DNA of 29,242 nucleotides from an uncultured Erythrobacter sp. (GTDB lineage: Bacteria > Pseudomonadota > Alphaproteobacteria > Sphingomonadales > Sphingomonadaceae): positions 1 through 29,242 of the forward strand of contig CAJXTZ010000026.1 of the NCBI GenBank assembly GCA_913061345.1, in the 5' to 3' direction. Positions 6,985 through 15,122 of this stretch are shown here, piece by piece. The notes beneath the pieces were generated by a model. It had not been told where the DNA came from, ran no database searches, and worked only from the letters and a program-made list of their open reading frames with translations. The first letter of the stretch is position 1. Each line of letters opens with the position of its first letter. The translations under genes and the position numbers were made by a program.

Positions 6985-9345
6985 TCAGAATTCGATGGTG
7001 GCGGTGAGATATACCTGGCGCGGGTTGCCGTAGTAGGCCGTCAATGTGCCTTCGGTACCCAGGGTGGGAATAGGCTGACCGCCTGGCCCGGTTATAAGAC
7101 CACCCGTTACAGGATCGGATGCCACGAAGTTATAGCCCGAGGTGCGATATTCCTTGTCCGTCAGGTTGCGCCCGTAAAGACCCAGGCTGAAGCCTCCTGT
7201 TTCGCTGGTCCACACGATGCTGGCATCCAGCAGCGCGTAAGCGGGCTGATCGAGGAATGAGTTGGGAATTTCGAACTGCGTCGTCTCGCTGCGATAGGAC
7301 AGCGTGGAGCCGAGATAGAGATCACCCGAACCCGCGGGCGTAGTGTAGCCCAATGTGGCACTGCCACTCCATTCCGGTGTGTTCTGCACTTCGCGGAAAT
7401 CTGCAACGTCGGTGGGCTGCCCCCCGATCAGCGCGATGTATTCCTTGTACTCTGCGTCGATCCAGCCAAGCGACCCCTGCAAACGCAGCTGGTCTCCATC
7501 GGAGAACATGTCACGGCCAAGCCGGGCGTTGGTTTCGAACTCGACACCCTTGATCTCCACCGCACCCGCATTCGTCACGATACCGCAAAAGCTTTGCGTC
7601 GGCTGGCCGTCCACAATCGTCGTGCAACCTACAGAACCGGGGATCTGCACATCGGTGTAGTCGGCATAAAATGCTGCCACAGCGACATAGACCGCATCGT
7701 CCAGCAGGCTTCCCTTGTAGCCCACTTCGTAGCTATCGACCGTTTCAGGCTCAAAGCTGAGGAAGTCGGCGACTTCGGCATCGGTAGGCATCCCCGGTGT
7801 TGCAGCAGGCGCATTCGTGCCCACGCCGCGCGGATCGAAACCGCCGCCCTTGAAGCCTTGTGAATAGCTGGCGTAGAGATTGTGGTCGGGCGTCGGCTGG
7901 AAGCTGAGCGAGACACGTGGCGTGAACTTGTCGAAATCAGCGCTACCCTGGAAATTGGTGCCGGGCGCACCGAAGGGAACGCCCGCCCCGCCGAACACAG
8001 GCGAACCGCCACCAAGGTAATTCTGCCGAAGGATATCTGCAGTACGCTCATCCCACGTGTAACGACCGCCAAGCGACAGGCTGAGCTGGTCGGTCAGATC
8101 GTAGGAGAAATCGCCGAACACGGCATAGGTTTCGGTATCGACGTTTGCCTGCGTAAAGGCAGTAAAGCCGGCGAAGGTGGTGAAAAGACGAACATCGAAC
8201 TCGGAGTCCGCACTTGCATTGAGGTAATAAGCACCCAACAGGCCGCTAAGTGGACCCCCGTCATCCCAGATCAGCTGCACTTCCTGACTGATCTGATCGT
8301 TGCGATAGAAAGCTGGAACATCGACATCGACTGCGGGCAGCGCGTCGAAATCGATGGGAGAAGCGCTTTCGTCCTCGCGGTAGGAAGTGATGGAACGGAA
8401 CGTCAGCGCGTCGGAAATATCGACCCGCGCGTTGATCGCAAAGCCATAGGCCTCGACATCCTGTTCCGGATCATCAAGTCCTCCGCGCGTGTCGAACACA
8501 TCGTCAAGAACGGGCGCACCCGATACCGCACTGGGTATCACGCGATGGCCGCCGCGCGCGTTAGACTTGTCGCGCGTATAGTCACCTGAAACGCGAATAA
8601 GAACAGGTGCACTGCTTGCGCCGATTTCCAGCGTTCCTCGGGCACCCCAGATGTCCTTGTTGTAATTCTCGTCGCCTGTGGTGAGGTTTTCGCCAAAGCC
8701 ATCGCGCGAAAGGCGCGCTACCGAGGCGCCGACACGGATCATGTCGGTGATGGGGGTGGATGCGGTAACCACGCCTTCCGCACGGCCATAGGTACCTACC
8801 GTACCGCGCAGGCGCAGGCTGGTTTCATCAGGCAGATCGCGGGTCACATACTTCACCGCACCGCCGATGGTGTTGCGACCATAGAGCGTACCCTGCGGTC
8901 CGCGTAGAATTTCAATCCGCTCCACATCGTAGATGTCGAGAACGGCGGCCTGCGGACGGTTGAGGTAGACATCATCCAGATAGATACCCACGCCCTGCTC
9001 GAACCCCGAAACCGGGTCTTGCTGGCCGATGCCGCGGATAAAGGCGGAAAGTGTAGAGTTGGTACCGCGCGATTCTTCCAGCGTGGTGTTGGGCGTGACC
9101 TGCGCGATATCGGTAATGTCGACGGAGCCGCGCTGCTGCAATTCTTCCGCGCCGAACGTGGTGACGGCAACCGGCACATCGACAAGCCGTTCTTCACGTC
9201 GGCGAGCGGTCACGATGATGGCACCGCCGGTTAACTCTTCAGCCTGAGGGTCGGTATCCTCGACCTGCTGGGCATGAACGGGCGCAGCCATCGCACATAG
9301 TACAGCGGCAGTTGCGGCAGATTGCCAGAGATTGGCCTTCGTCAT
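6985..9345 (-). CDS. TonB-dependent outer-membrane receptor
   Basis: A 786-residue outer-membrane receptor that should import a substrate using TonB energy. The ATG at 9345 is chosen because GGGAG lies seven bases upstream and a normal signal peptide (cleavage after PVHA, residue 25) follows; an upstream in-frame ATG would place extra residues before it. A TonB-box-like AIIVTARRR lies at about 40-49. The plug domain follows, with FIRGIGQQDP and ERIEILRGPQGTLYGRN. The remainder is a beta-barrel ending in aromatic Phe (TATIEF), as needed for Bam-dependent insertion. It heads the receptor-hydrolase-MFS operon and is divergent from a TetR gene. The ligand is unknown; the sequence resembles the large FecA/sphingomonad catabolic group rather than a clear siderophore receptor. 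Confidence 0.92.
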   Translation of the reverse strand: MTKANLWQSAATAAVLCAMAAPVHAQQVEDTDPQAEELTGGAIIVTARRREERLVDVPVAVTTFGAEELQQRGSVDITDIAQVTPNTTLEESRGTNSTLSAFIRGIGQQDPVSGFEQGVGIYLDDVYLNRPQAAVLDIYDVERIEILRGPQGTLYGRNTIGGAVKYVTRDLPDETSLRLRGTVGTYGRAEGVVTASTPITDMIRVGASVARLSRDGFGENLTTGDENYNKDIWGARGTLEIGASSAPVLIRVSGDYTRDKSNARGGHRVIPSAVSGAPVLDDVFDTRGGLDDPEQDVEAYGFAINARVDISDALTFRSITSYREDESASPIDFDALPAVDVDVPAFYRNDQISQEVQLIWDDGGPLSGLLGAYYLNASADSEFDVRLFTTFAGFTAFTQANVDTETYAVFGDFSYDLTDQLSLSLGGRYTWDERTADILRQNYLGGGSPVFGGAGVPFGAPGTNFQGSADFDKFTPRVSLSFQPTPDHNLYASYSQGFKGGGFDPRGVGTNAPAATPGMPTDAEVADFLSFEPETVDSYEVGYKGSLLDDAVYVAVAAFYADYTDVQIPGSVGCTTIVDGQPTQSFCGIVTNAGAVEIKGVEFETNARLGRDMFSDGDQLRLQGSLGWIDAEYKEYIALIGGQPTDVADFREVQNTPEWSGSATLGYTTPAGSGDLYLGSTLSYRSETTQFEIPNSFLDQPAYALLDASIVWTSETGGFSLGLYGRNLTDKEYRTSGYNFVASDPVTGGLITGPGGQPIPTLGTEGTLTAYYGNPRQVYLTATIEF

Positions 9346-9380
9346 CAGTATTCTCCCAAGAACGCTTGTTATCGCCGAGC

Positions 9381-9416
9381 TTGATATTGAAACATGAACC
9401 ACCTTTCAACTTTAAA
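9381..9416. promoter_or_regulatory. Overlapping divergent promoters with inverted TTGAAA boxes
   Basis: On the minus strand TTGAAA (9409-9404), a 17-base spacer and TATCAA (9386-9381) form a good sigma-70-type promoter for the TonB receptor, about 36 bases before its start codon. On the plus strand TTGAAA (9387-9392), an 18-base spacer and TTTAAA (9411-9416) could serve the TetR gene. The two -35 boxes form an inverted repeat (arms of 6, spacer of 11), which could also be the TetR operator. Box matches are seen directly; function is inferred. Confidence 0.55.
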
Positions 9417-9455
9417 CTTTTGCGCTGGTCATAAAAAGCCGTTAGCCATGGCAGA

Positions 9456-10076
9456 ATGGCAACACGTACACCGCGCACACCCCCTGGCGAAAACAAGGTT
9501 CCCCGTACCGAGCGCGGGCGACAAACCCTGCGCAAGCTGCTGGACGCAGCAGCCAAGGAGTTCGGGGAAAAGGGCTTTCATGAAGCTTCGATCAGCGGGA
9601 TTACCCGCCGGGCGGGCATGGCGCTGGGGAGTTTCTACACCTACTTCGACAGCAAGGATGAAATCTTCCGCGCGCTCGTGAAAGACATGAGCGGTCAGGT
9701 CGCCAGCCAGGCCGGCGAAGCGATCACACCCGAACTGACCCCTTTCGAAGTGGAGCGCGCTGCGCTGCACGCCTTCCTGGAATTCGCGCGCGAGAAAAAG
9801 GAAGTTTATCGCATTATCGACGAAGCGGAATTCGTCGATCCTGCCAGCTTTCGCGAACACTACGAAACCACGGCAAAGCGCATCCTCGACCGTTTGAAAA
9901 CGGGTGAGGCCGCCGGAGAATTTCACGATGGCATGGATGAAGCGCATGCCTGGGCGCTCATGGGAATGAACGTGTTCCTGGGCCTGCGCTATTCTGTCTG
10001 GGATGAAGGAATGCAATCCGACCGGATCGCGGACCTTGCAAACACGATGCTTCGTAACGGCATCGGGCGGGACTAG
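9456..10076 (+). CDS. TetR/AcrR-family transcription regulator
   Basis: A 206-residue TetR-type regulator. After a basic N-terminal arm, the helix-turn-helix spans about residues 23-72, with LLDAAAKEFGEKGFHEASI, ITRRAGMALGSFYTYF and DSKDEIFRAL, the classic pattern. The C-terminal ligand domain is unassigned, as usual. The gene is divergent from the TonB receptor-hydrolase-MFS operon with 110 bases between the start codons, so it most likely represses that operon until a substrate-derived ligand binds. The ATG at 9456 lacks a strong ribosome site. It converges on the amidohydrolase gene, with a GC-rich hairpin over its stop codon. Confidence 0.9.
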   Translation: MATRTPRTPPGENKVPRTERGRQTLRKLLDAAAKEFGEKGFHEASISGITRRAGMALGSFYTYFDSKDEIFRALVKDMSGQVASQAGEAITPELTPFEVERAALHAFLEFAREKKEVYRIIDEAEFVDPASFREHYETTAKRILDRLKTGEAAGEFHDGMDEAHAWALMGMNVFLGLRYSVWDEGMQSDRIADLANTMLRNGIGRD

Positions 10077-10087
10077 ACGCCCCGCCC
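10065..10087. terminator. GC-rich hairpin between convergent genes
   Basis: GGGCGGG at 10065-10071 and CCCGCCC at 10081-10087 form a perfect 7-bp stem with a 9-base loop holding the TetR stop codon. It lies between the ends of the convergent TetR and amidohydrolase genes, so it could slow polymerase from both sides. There is no T-run on either strand, so it is not a classic intrinsic terminator. Confidence 0.4.
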
Positions 10088-10097
10088 TGCTATCGTC

Positions 10098-13000
10098 CTA
10101 TTCCCACCAGTAAGGTGCGCGCTGGTTGTCGCCCGTGACGATTTCGTTCATCGTTTGCGCGTCATAGGCGCGGCCGCCAAGAACCACGGTGTCCACTCGT
10201 TCCGTATTGCGGATATTTTCCAGCGGGTCGCCCTCCAGAATCACCATGTCCGCCAGCTTGCCGACTTCGAGGGAGCCGATCTCGCGATCCATTCCCAGCG
10301 AACGGGCAGGCACGATAGTGGCCGCCCGCAAGGCTTCCAGCGGCGTCATCCCACCACGTACGAAAGACCAGATTTCCCAGTGCGCATCGATGCCAGCCTG
10401 CTGGCCATGCGCGCCAATGGAAACCAGGACGCCGCGATCCGCCAGACGAATGGATTCACGCGCAATATCGTCATCCACGAAATCGCCTTCAGGGGCGGTC
10501 GTCCGGCGCGCGGTCTGGGCGCGCAGGATGGCAGGCGGCGTGTGTGCCATCAACAGCGGCTGTTCGAACACGTTGGTCGCCTGACGCCAGTAGGGGTCGC
10601 CAGCCAGCCCGCCGTATCCCACGACGAGTGTGGGAGTATAGTTGGTGTTCGACTGGCTGAAGAATTGCAGCACATCCTCGTAAAGCGTCATTACCGGAAT
10701 ATTGTGTTCCAGCGTGGAGTTGCCGTCGGCAATAAGGTTCAGGTCCATGCCGAATAATGATCCACCCTCGGCAACCACCAGCATGTTCTCCTGCCGCGCG
10801 GCCTCTACTACCATCTGCCGTTGATCGCGGCGCGGCTGGTTATAGTTCTTCACGCTGGGCGCGCCTTCGGCCCGCAACCGGCGAACATGGTCCAGCGCAT
10901 CCTCCAGCGTATCGATCTGTGCGTAGGCGTATGGGTTGCGCGCTCCGTAGATGACGCGCCCTGTGGAGAACATGCGCGGCCCCACGATCATTCCGGCGCG
11001 CTGCATATCATCCGCCACGAAGAAGGGCGTGTCGTTGGACGGATCGTGGATCGTCGTGGTGCCCAGCGCCAGCATTTGCAGGAGGTTCCAGTTCTGCTGC
11101 GGCACAAGCTCGTCGACCGCATAGGAGCCATGCGCGTGAGCATCGACGAAACCGGGTACAATCGTGCGACCCGCCGCATTGATTGTCGGCGTTCCCGCAG
11201 GCACCGTGACACTGCCTGCAGCCCCGATGGCTGCGATCCTGTCGTCCTCGATCAGGATGGTGGCGTTCTCGATGATGCCACCGTCTTCGCCAGCCATGGA
11301 AATCACACGCGCACCGGTGATGGCAAGACCGCCTTCATGCCGGTCTGCCTCCACGGTGCGGAGCATGGAGACGCCGGTAGCTGGCGGTTCGAACTTCGCG
11401 ACATCCTCCTTCTCGTCCTCGGCAGGAGGAGCATCGGCAAACAGTTCGTCCAGCGTGGCGGAATAGAGCGTCGGCCCGAGCGACCAGTTCAGCCGCTGGC
11501 CACCATCGGACCAGTGAATGTAACTTGCGCCCGAGTCCGAAACTTCGACAGTGGGCAGGCTTTTCGCCGAGGAGGAAATCGTTACCGTCTGGTCGCCCGG
11601 CATCAGGGGCGTGGCAAAAGCATCGTAATTTTCACTAAAGGCGAAGAACTTGCCGGTTGGAGAGACATGATAGCCTGTCACCAGTTCGCCGCTGGCATGG
11701 GTGCGCGGATCGTTGCCGTTGAGATCGGTTGAGACGAGCACGCGGTTGCCGTCATCCGACCCGGTCATAAAAATGCGCTCGTTGCTGGCACCGAAATGCG
11801 GGACCGACATATCGCGGCTGACCAGCACCGGATCTCCACCGCTGGCGGATATGCGGTAAACTCCGGAATTATCGGAGTATTCCGGCGCGGTCAGATAACC
11901 ACCCTCGCCTTTTTCGAACACGATGGTTTGACCATCGGGAGAGAAGTGCGGGCGTGCGTAGTGGCCGGGCGTGTCAGTAACGGTGCGCCCGCCCCTGCCA
12001 TTGCGCCCAACGGTACGGATCTGCCCCAGCCCTTCGTCCGTCCAGCGAACGTAGACGATTGTATCGCCCTCGCGTGACCAACTCGGGAAAAGCTCTAGCG
12101 CATCGTCGTGACCCGTCAGCGGGCGTGGTGTGCCGCCGCCTGCAGGCATGGTGTAAAGCTTGCCAAGGCTCTCGAACACCACGGTATCACCGTCTGGTGA
12201 AACCTCGGCAAAGCGCGCCATGGTGACATCCACCGTATCGGTCGCCACGGGAATGACCGGATGCGGCGCGGGCAGCACGCCGCGGGTATCGGCAACGGTG
12301 AACGGAATTTCCATCGCGTTACTTCCGTCGGCATCGACGCGGCGTATCTTGCCGCCCGCCCAGAATACGATGGACCGGCTGTCGGGCGTCCAGTCCATGT
12401 TGGGATATACGCCGGTGACAGCCCATGTCTCCTGCACGTCCTGATCCAGATCGGCGTAGATCATGCGTTCTTCGCCAGTTTGCATGTTCTTGACGTAAAG
12501 CTGTGAGCGGGTGTTCTCGCGCCGCACGAAGGCGAGCATCTCGCCATCGGGCGAAGGCGTCGGGCGCACGGCCCCGCCCAGTCCACTGACCGCCGTGGTG
12601 ATTTCGCCGGTTTCCAGATCGTAGCGTTCGATATTGAACAGGTCCGTGTTGGAATCCTGCGCGTAGATAAACGTGGCGCCTGGCGTGATGTTGCGGGTGT
12701 AGTAGATCGCGCTGCCGTCAGGCGCGTAGGTCGGCTCGCCAAGTTCCTTCTGGTGCTGTTCGTTAGGACGCTCCACCAGTGCAACGCCGCTGCCGCCGCT
12801 GACGTGGTAAAGCCACACTTCCCCCGTGCCCAACGAACGACCGGTCGTGAAATGCTTCTTCGCCGCGATATACTGCCCGTCGGGCGACCAGGTGGGCTGG
12901 TTCAGCAGGCGAAAGTTCTCGTCAGTCAACTGGCGCTTGTCGCCGCCATCGGCATTCATGATCCAGATATTGTCGCCGCCTCCGCGATCGGACGTGAAGG

Positions 13001-13415
13001 CTATCCGACTGCCATCGGGAGAGAAACGCGGATGCACTTCCCACGCCAACCCATCGGCAATGCGCGCAGGCGTGCCGCCTACAATCGGCATGGTGTAGAT
13101 ATCGCCCAGTAGAGAGAAGGCCACTGTGCGTCCGTCAGGAGAGACATCCACGTCCATCCATGTGCCCTCGTTCACGTTAATGGGAACTTCGGTGATTTCG
13201 ACACCGGGCGGATTGTTGACGTCCCATGCGGAATCTTCTTCCTCCGCTTCAGGCATCGGCTCTGGCGCCTGTTCCGGTACCGGTTCGGCCATGGGCTCCG
13301 CGACCGGTGCGGGCGTCGGTTCAGGCATTGGTTCGGGCATCGGATCAGGCTGCTGCGCTGCGGCGGCAGTAGCCATGATCGCGGTAGTCGAGAGGAGCAG
13401 GATTTTGCCGAACAT
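10098..13415 (-). CDS. Exported amidohydrolase with N-terminal TolB-like beta-propeller
   Basis: A 1105-residue protein. A signal peptide (about 1-20, ending in AAAA before QQ) is followed by a Pro/Glu-rich linker (about 23-60). Next come many PD40/WD40-like repeats with VSPDGRTVAF, FSPDGSRIAF and WSPDGQYIA signatures (about 75-660), forming one or two beta-propellers. The C-terminal metal-dependent amidohydrolase domain (about 690-1105) keeps His760 and His762 (DAHAH), Lys856 (VKNYN, the likely carboxylated lysine), His904 (TLEHN) and His1003 (IGAHGQ). The layout fits the imidazolonepropionase-like amidohydrolases with a Tol-Pal-like propeller. It should cleave a C-N bond, perhaps in a peptide-like or cyclic amide substrate, in the periplasm. 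Its substrate is unknown. Confidence 0.88.
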   Translation of the reverse strand: MFGKILLLSTTAIMATAAAAQQPDPMPEPMPEPTPAPVAEPMAEPVPEQAPEPMPEAEEEDSAWDVNNPPGVEITEVPINVNEGTWMDVDVSPDGRTVAFSLLGDIYTMPIVGGTPARIADGLAWEVHPRFSPDGSRIAFTSDRGGGDNIWIMNADGGDKRQLTDENFRLLNQPTWSPDGQYIAAKKHFTTGRSLGTGEVWLYHVSGGSGVALVERPNEQHQKELGEPTYAPDGSAIYYTRNITPGATFIYAQDSNTDLFNIERYDLETGEITTAVSGLGGAVRPTPSPDGEMLAFVRRENTRSQLYVKNMQTGEERMIYADLDQDVQETWAVTGVYPNMDWTPDSRSIVFWAGGKIRRVDADGSNAMEIPFTVADTRGVLPAPHPVIPVATDTVDVTMARFAEVSPDGDTVVFESLGKLYTMPAGGGTPRPLTGHDDALELFPSWSREGDTIVYVRWTDEGLGQIRTVGRNGRGGRTVTDTPGHYARPHFSPDGQTIVFEKGEGGYLTAPEYSDNSGVYRISASGGDPVLVSRDMSVPHFGASNERIFMTGSDDGNRVLVSTDLNGNDPRTHASGELVTGYHVSPTGKFFAFSENYDAFATPLMPGDQTVTISSSAKSLPTVEVSDSGASYIHWSDGGQRLNWSLGPTLYSATLDELFADAPPAEDEKEDVAKFEPPATGVSMLRTVEADRHEGGLAITGARVISMAGEDGGIIENATILIEDDRIAAIGAAGSVTVPAGTPTINAAGRTIVPGFVDAHAHGSYAVDELVPQQNWNLLQMLALGTTTIHDPSNDTPFFVADDMQRAGMIVGPRMFSTGRVIYGARNPYAYAQIDTLEDALDHVRRLRAEGAPSVKNYNQPRRDQRQMVVEAARQENMLVVAEGGSLFGMDLNLIADGNSTLEHNIPVMTLYEDVLQFFSQSNTNYTPTLVVGYGGLAGDPYWRQATNVFEQPLLMAHTPPAILRAQTARRTTAPEGDFVDDDIARESIRLADRGVLVSIGAHGQQAGIDAHWEIWSFVRGGMTPLEALRAATIVPARSLGMDREIGSLEVGKLADMVILEGDPLENIRNTERVDTVVLGGRAYDAQTMNEIVTGDNQRAPYWWE

Positions 13416-13447
13416 GTGAAACTTTCTAAACGTTTGGAAAGGTCACA
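13415..13447. promoter_or_regulatory. 33-base imperfect palindrome touching the amidohydrolase start codon
   Basis: The core TTTCTAAACGTTTGGAAA (13423-13440) matches its reverse complement at all but one pair. It extends outward to TGTGA (13415-13419) and TCACA (13443-13447), with one extra base and one mismatch. A central AAACGTTT with a CG midpoint is typical of LacI-family operators. In the mRNA the same bases could fold into a hairpin covering the weak AGAAAG ribosome site and the first base of the start codon, so control of translation is an alternative. Confidence 0.5.
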
Positions 13448-13635
13448 CCTTTACGCAAAGCGGTAGCAACTGCAACCATTCGTCACGACCCCTTCCGCCA
13501 ACCGTCCATCATCCGCAGAGCAAACCAAACTTTGCCGGTCACAGATTTTACGAACGCCACGAGAATCCAGCTTTCGGGCCAATAGCAGGACACTTCGGCG
13601 GACCAGCGCGTTGCTAGTCGAAACTGGAGTCTGTC

Positions 13636-14139
13636 GTGCCAATAGCCATTAACAACACCCAACACGCCCTTCCCGACGATCCTCGCACCAGCCTGCTGGA
13701 TTTCCTGCGACGCGATTGCGGACTTACAGGAACGAAGAAGGGATGCGATCACGGCCAATGCGGTGCATGCACCGTCATCGTGAATGGAGAGCGGATAAAT
13801 TCCTGTCTTTCTCTTGCTGTCATGCACGACGGCGATAGCGTAACGACAATCGAGGGCCTTGGAACGCCCGATGCACCCTCCCCCTTGCAAAAGGCCTTTG
13901 TCGAGCACGATGGCTTTCAGTGCGGCTATTGCACGCCCGGCCAGATCTGCTCTGCCACGGCTATGTTGCAGGAAATCGCCGCTAACATGCCCAGCGATGT
14001 CAGCGAGAACCTGGAAGGGCCGATGAAGCCCAGTGCCGATGAAATTCGCGAACGCATGAGCGGCAACCTGTGTCGATGCGGTGCCTATGCCAATATCGTC
14101 GCCGCCATTGCCGAAGTCGCTGAAGGAGACGCAGCATGA
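13636..14139 (+). CDS. paoA: 2Fe-2S subunit of a molybdenum aldehyde dehydrogenase (PaoA-like)
   Basis: A 167-residue iron-sulfur subunit of the xanthine oxidase family. The plant-ferredoxin-type cluster is held by Cys37, Cys42, Cys45 and Cys57 (GCDHGQCGAC then C). The second cluster uses Cys96 and Cys99 (QCGYC) with Cys146 and Cys148 (NLCRCG). Start is GTG at 13636 with GGAG six bases upstream. Unlike E. coli PaoA, no Tat signal precedes the ferredoxin domain, so the complex should stay in the cytoplasm. It passes electrons from the molybdenum subunit to FAD. Its stop overlaps the next start by ATGA. The Pao name rests mainly on the following subunit. Confidence 0.85.
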   Translation: MPIAINNTQHALPDDPRTSLLDFLRRDCGLTGTKKGCDHGQCGACTVIVNGERINSCLSLAVMHDGDSVTTIEGLGTPDAPSPLQKAFVEHDGFQCGYCTPGQICSATAMLQEIAANMPSDVSENLEGPMKPSADEIRERMSGNLCRCGAYANIVAAIAEVAEGDAA

Positions 14140-15122
14140 GGCCGTTTCGATACGCTCGACCTGATAGCCTGGACCATGCAACGCAATTGACCGGGTCTGC
14201 CGAGGGCAAGGCGATTGCAGGTGGCACCAATCTTGTCGACCTGATGAAACTCCAGGTCGAAGCGCCGCAGGAACTGATCGACATCAATCGCCTGACCATG
14301 GGCAAAATCGCTGACACGGACGATGGGGGCCTGCGGATTGGTGCTCTTGCTACCAACACCCTAACGGCTGCCCATGATAGGGTGCGAAGCGATTATCCGG
14401 TCCTCGCCCGCGCCATTCTGGCCGGCGCAACCCAGCAATTGCGCAACAGGGCGACCACCGGAGGAAACCTGTGCCAGCGCACACGCTGCTATTATTTTAC
14501 AAACATCGATCAGCCCTGCAACAAGCGCGATCCCGGATCGGGTTGCGGCGCGATCAAGGGCATTGCTCGCCTGCACGCCATTCTTGGCACCAGCCCGCAA
14601 TGCATCGCCACCTATCCCGGCGACATGGCCGTGGCCATGGCTGCGCTGAATGCGACCGTCGAGATTACTGCGGAGGGAGACAGGCAACGCACCGTGCCCG
14701 TGCGCGATTTCCATCGCCTGCCCGGAGACAGGCCAGAAAAGGATAACGTTCTGGAGGCGGGCGAAATCATTACCGGCGTTACCCTTCCCGCGCCCGTCGA
14801 AGGTAAGCATATTTACCGTAAGGTCCGCGAACGTTCGTCCTATGCCTTTGCCCTCGTCTCGGTTGCCGCCGTTGTCGCGATGGAAGAAGGCCGAATTTCG
14901 CGAGCCGATCTGGCATTCGGCGGCCTGGCGCATAAACCCTGGTACGATCCTCGCCTGTCGGAATTGCTGGTAGACGAAGTGCCCTCGGCTGCCTTGTTCG
15001 ACAAGGCGGCCGACCTGCTGCTGGAAGATGCGCAGGGCTATGGCGAGAACGATTTCAAGATACCGCTGGCGCGCCGCACACTTGCAGCAACGCTTGCCAA
15101 TGCGACGGGAGTAGAACTGTGA
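14136..15122 (+). CDS. paoB: FAD and 4Fe-4S subunit of aldehyde dehydrogenase (PaoB-like)
   Basis: A 328-residue FAD-binding subunit of the xanthine oxidase family. AGGTNLVDLMK at 28-38 and TTGGNLCQRTRC at 107-118 are the FAD-binding loops. An inserted Cys-rich region with Cys113, Cys118, Cys128 and Cys137 (CNKRDPGSGC) corresponds to the extra 4Fe-4S cluster described for PaoB (YagS) of E. coli and 4-hydroxybenzoyl-CoA reductase beta. Length fits PaoB. It overlaps both neighbours by four bases, which points to balanced, coupled synthesis. The physiological electron acceptor (oxygen, quinone or a ferredoxin) cannot be read. Confidence 0.86.
   Translation: MRPFRYARPDSLDHATQLTGSAEGKAIAGGTNLVDLMKLQVEAPQELIDINRLTMGKIADTDDGGLRIGALATNTLTAAHDRVRSDYPVLARAILAGATQQLRNRATTGGNLCQRTRCYYFTNIDQPCNKRDPGSGCGAIKGIARLHAILGTSPQCIATYPGDMAVAMAALNATVEITAEGDRQRTVPVRDFHRLPGDRPEKDNVLEAGEIITGVTLPAPVEGKHIYRKVRERSSYAFALVSVAAVVAMEEGRISRADLAFGGLAHKPWYDPRLSELLVDEVPSAALFDKAADLLLEDAQGYGENDFKIPLARRTLAATLANATGVEL

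Noticed and set aside
10155..12506. Long open frames on the plus strand opposite the amidohydrolase gene
   Set aside because: They are antisense to a gene with clear domains, and their products show no family features.
13241..13352. Apparent tandem DNA repeat in the amidohydrolase gene
   Set aside because: Not reported as a separate repeat feature because it is explained by the Pro/Glu-rich coding linker.
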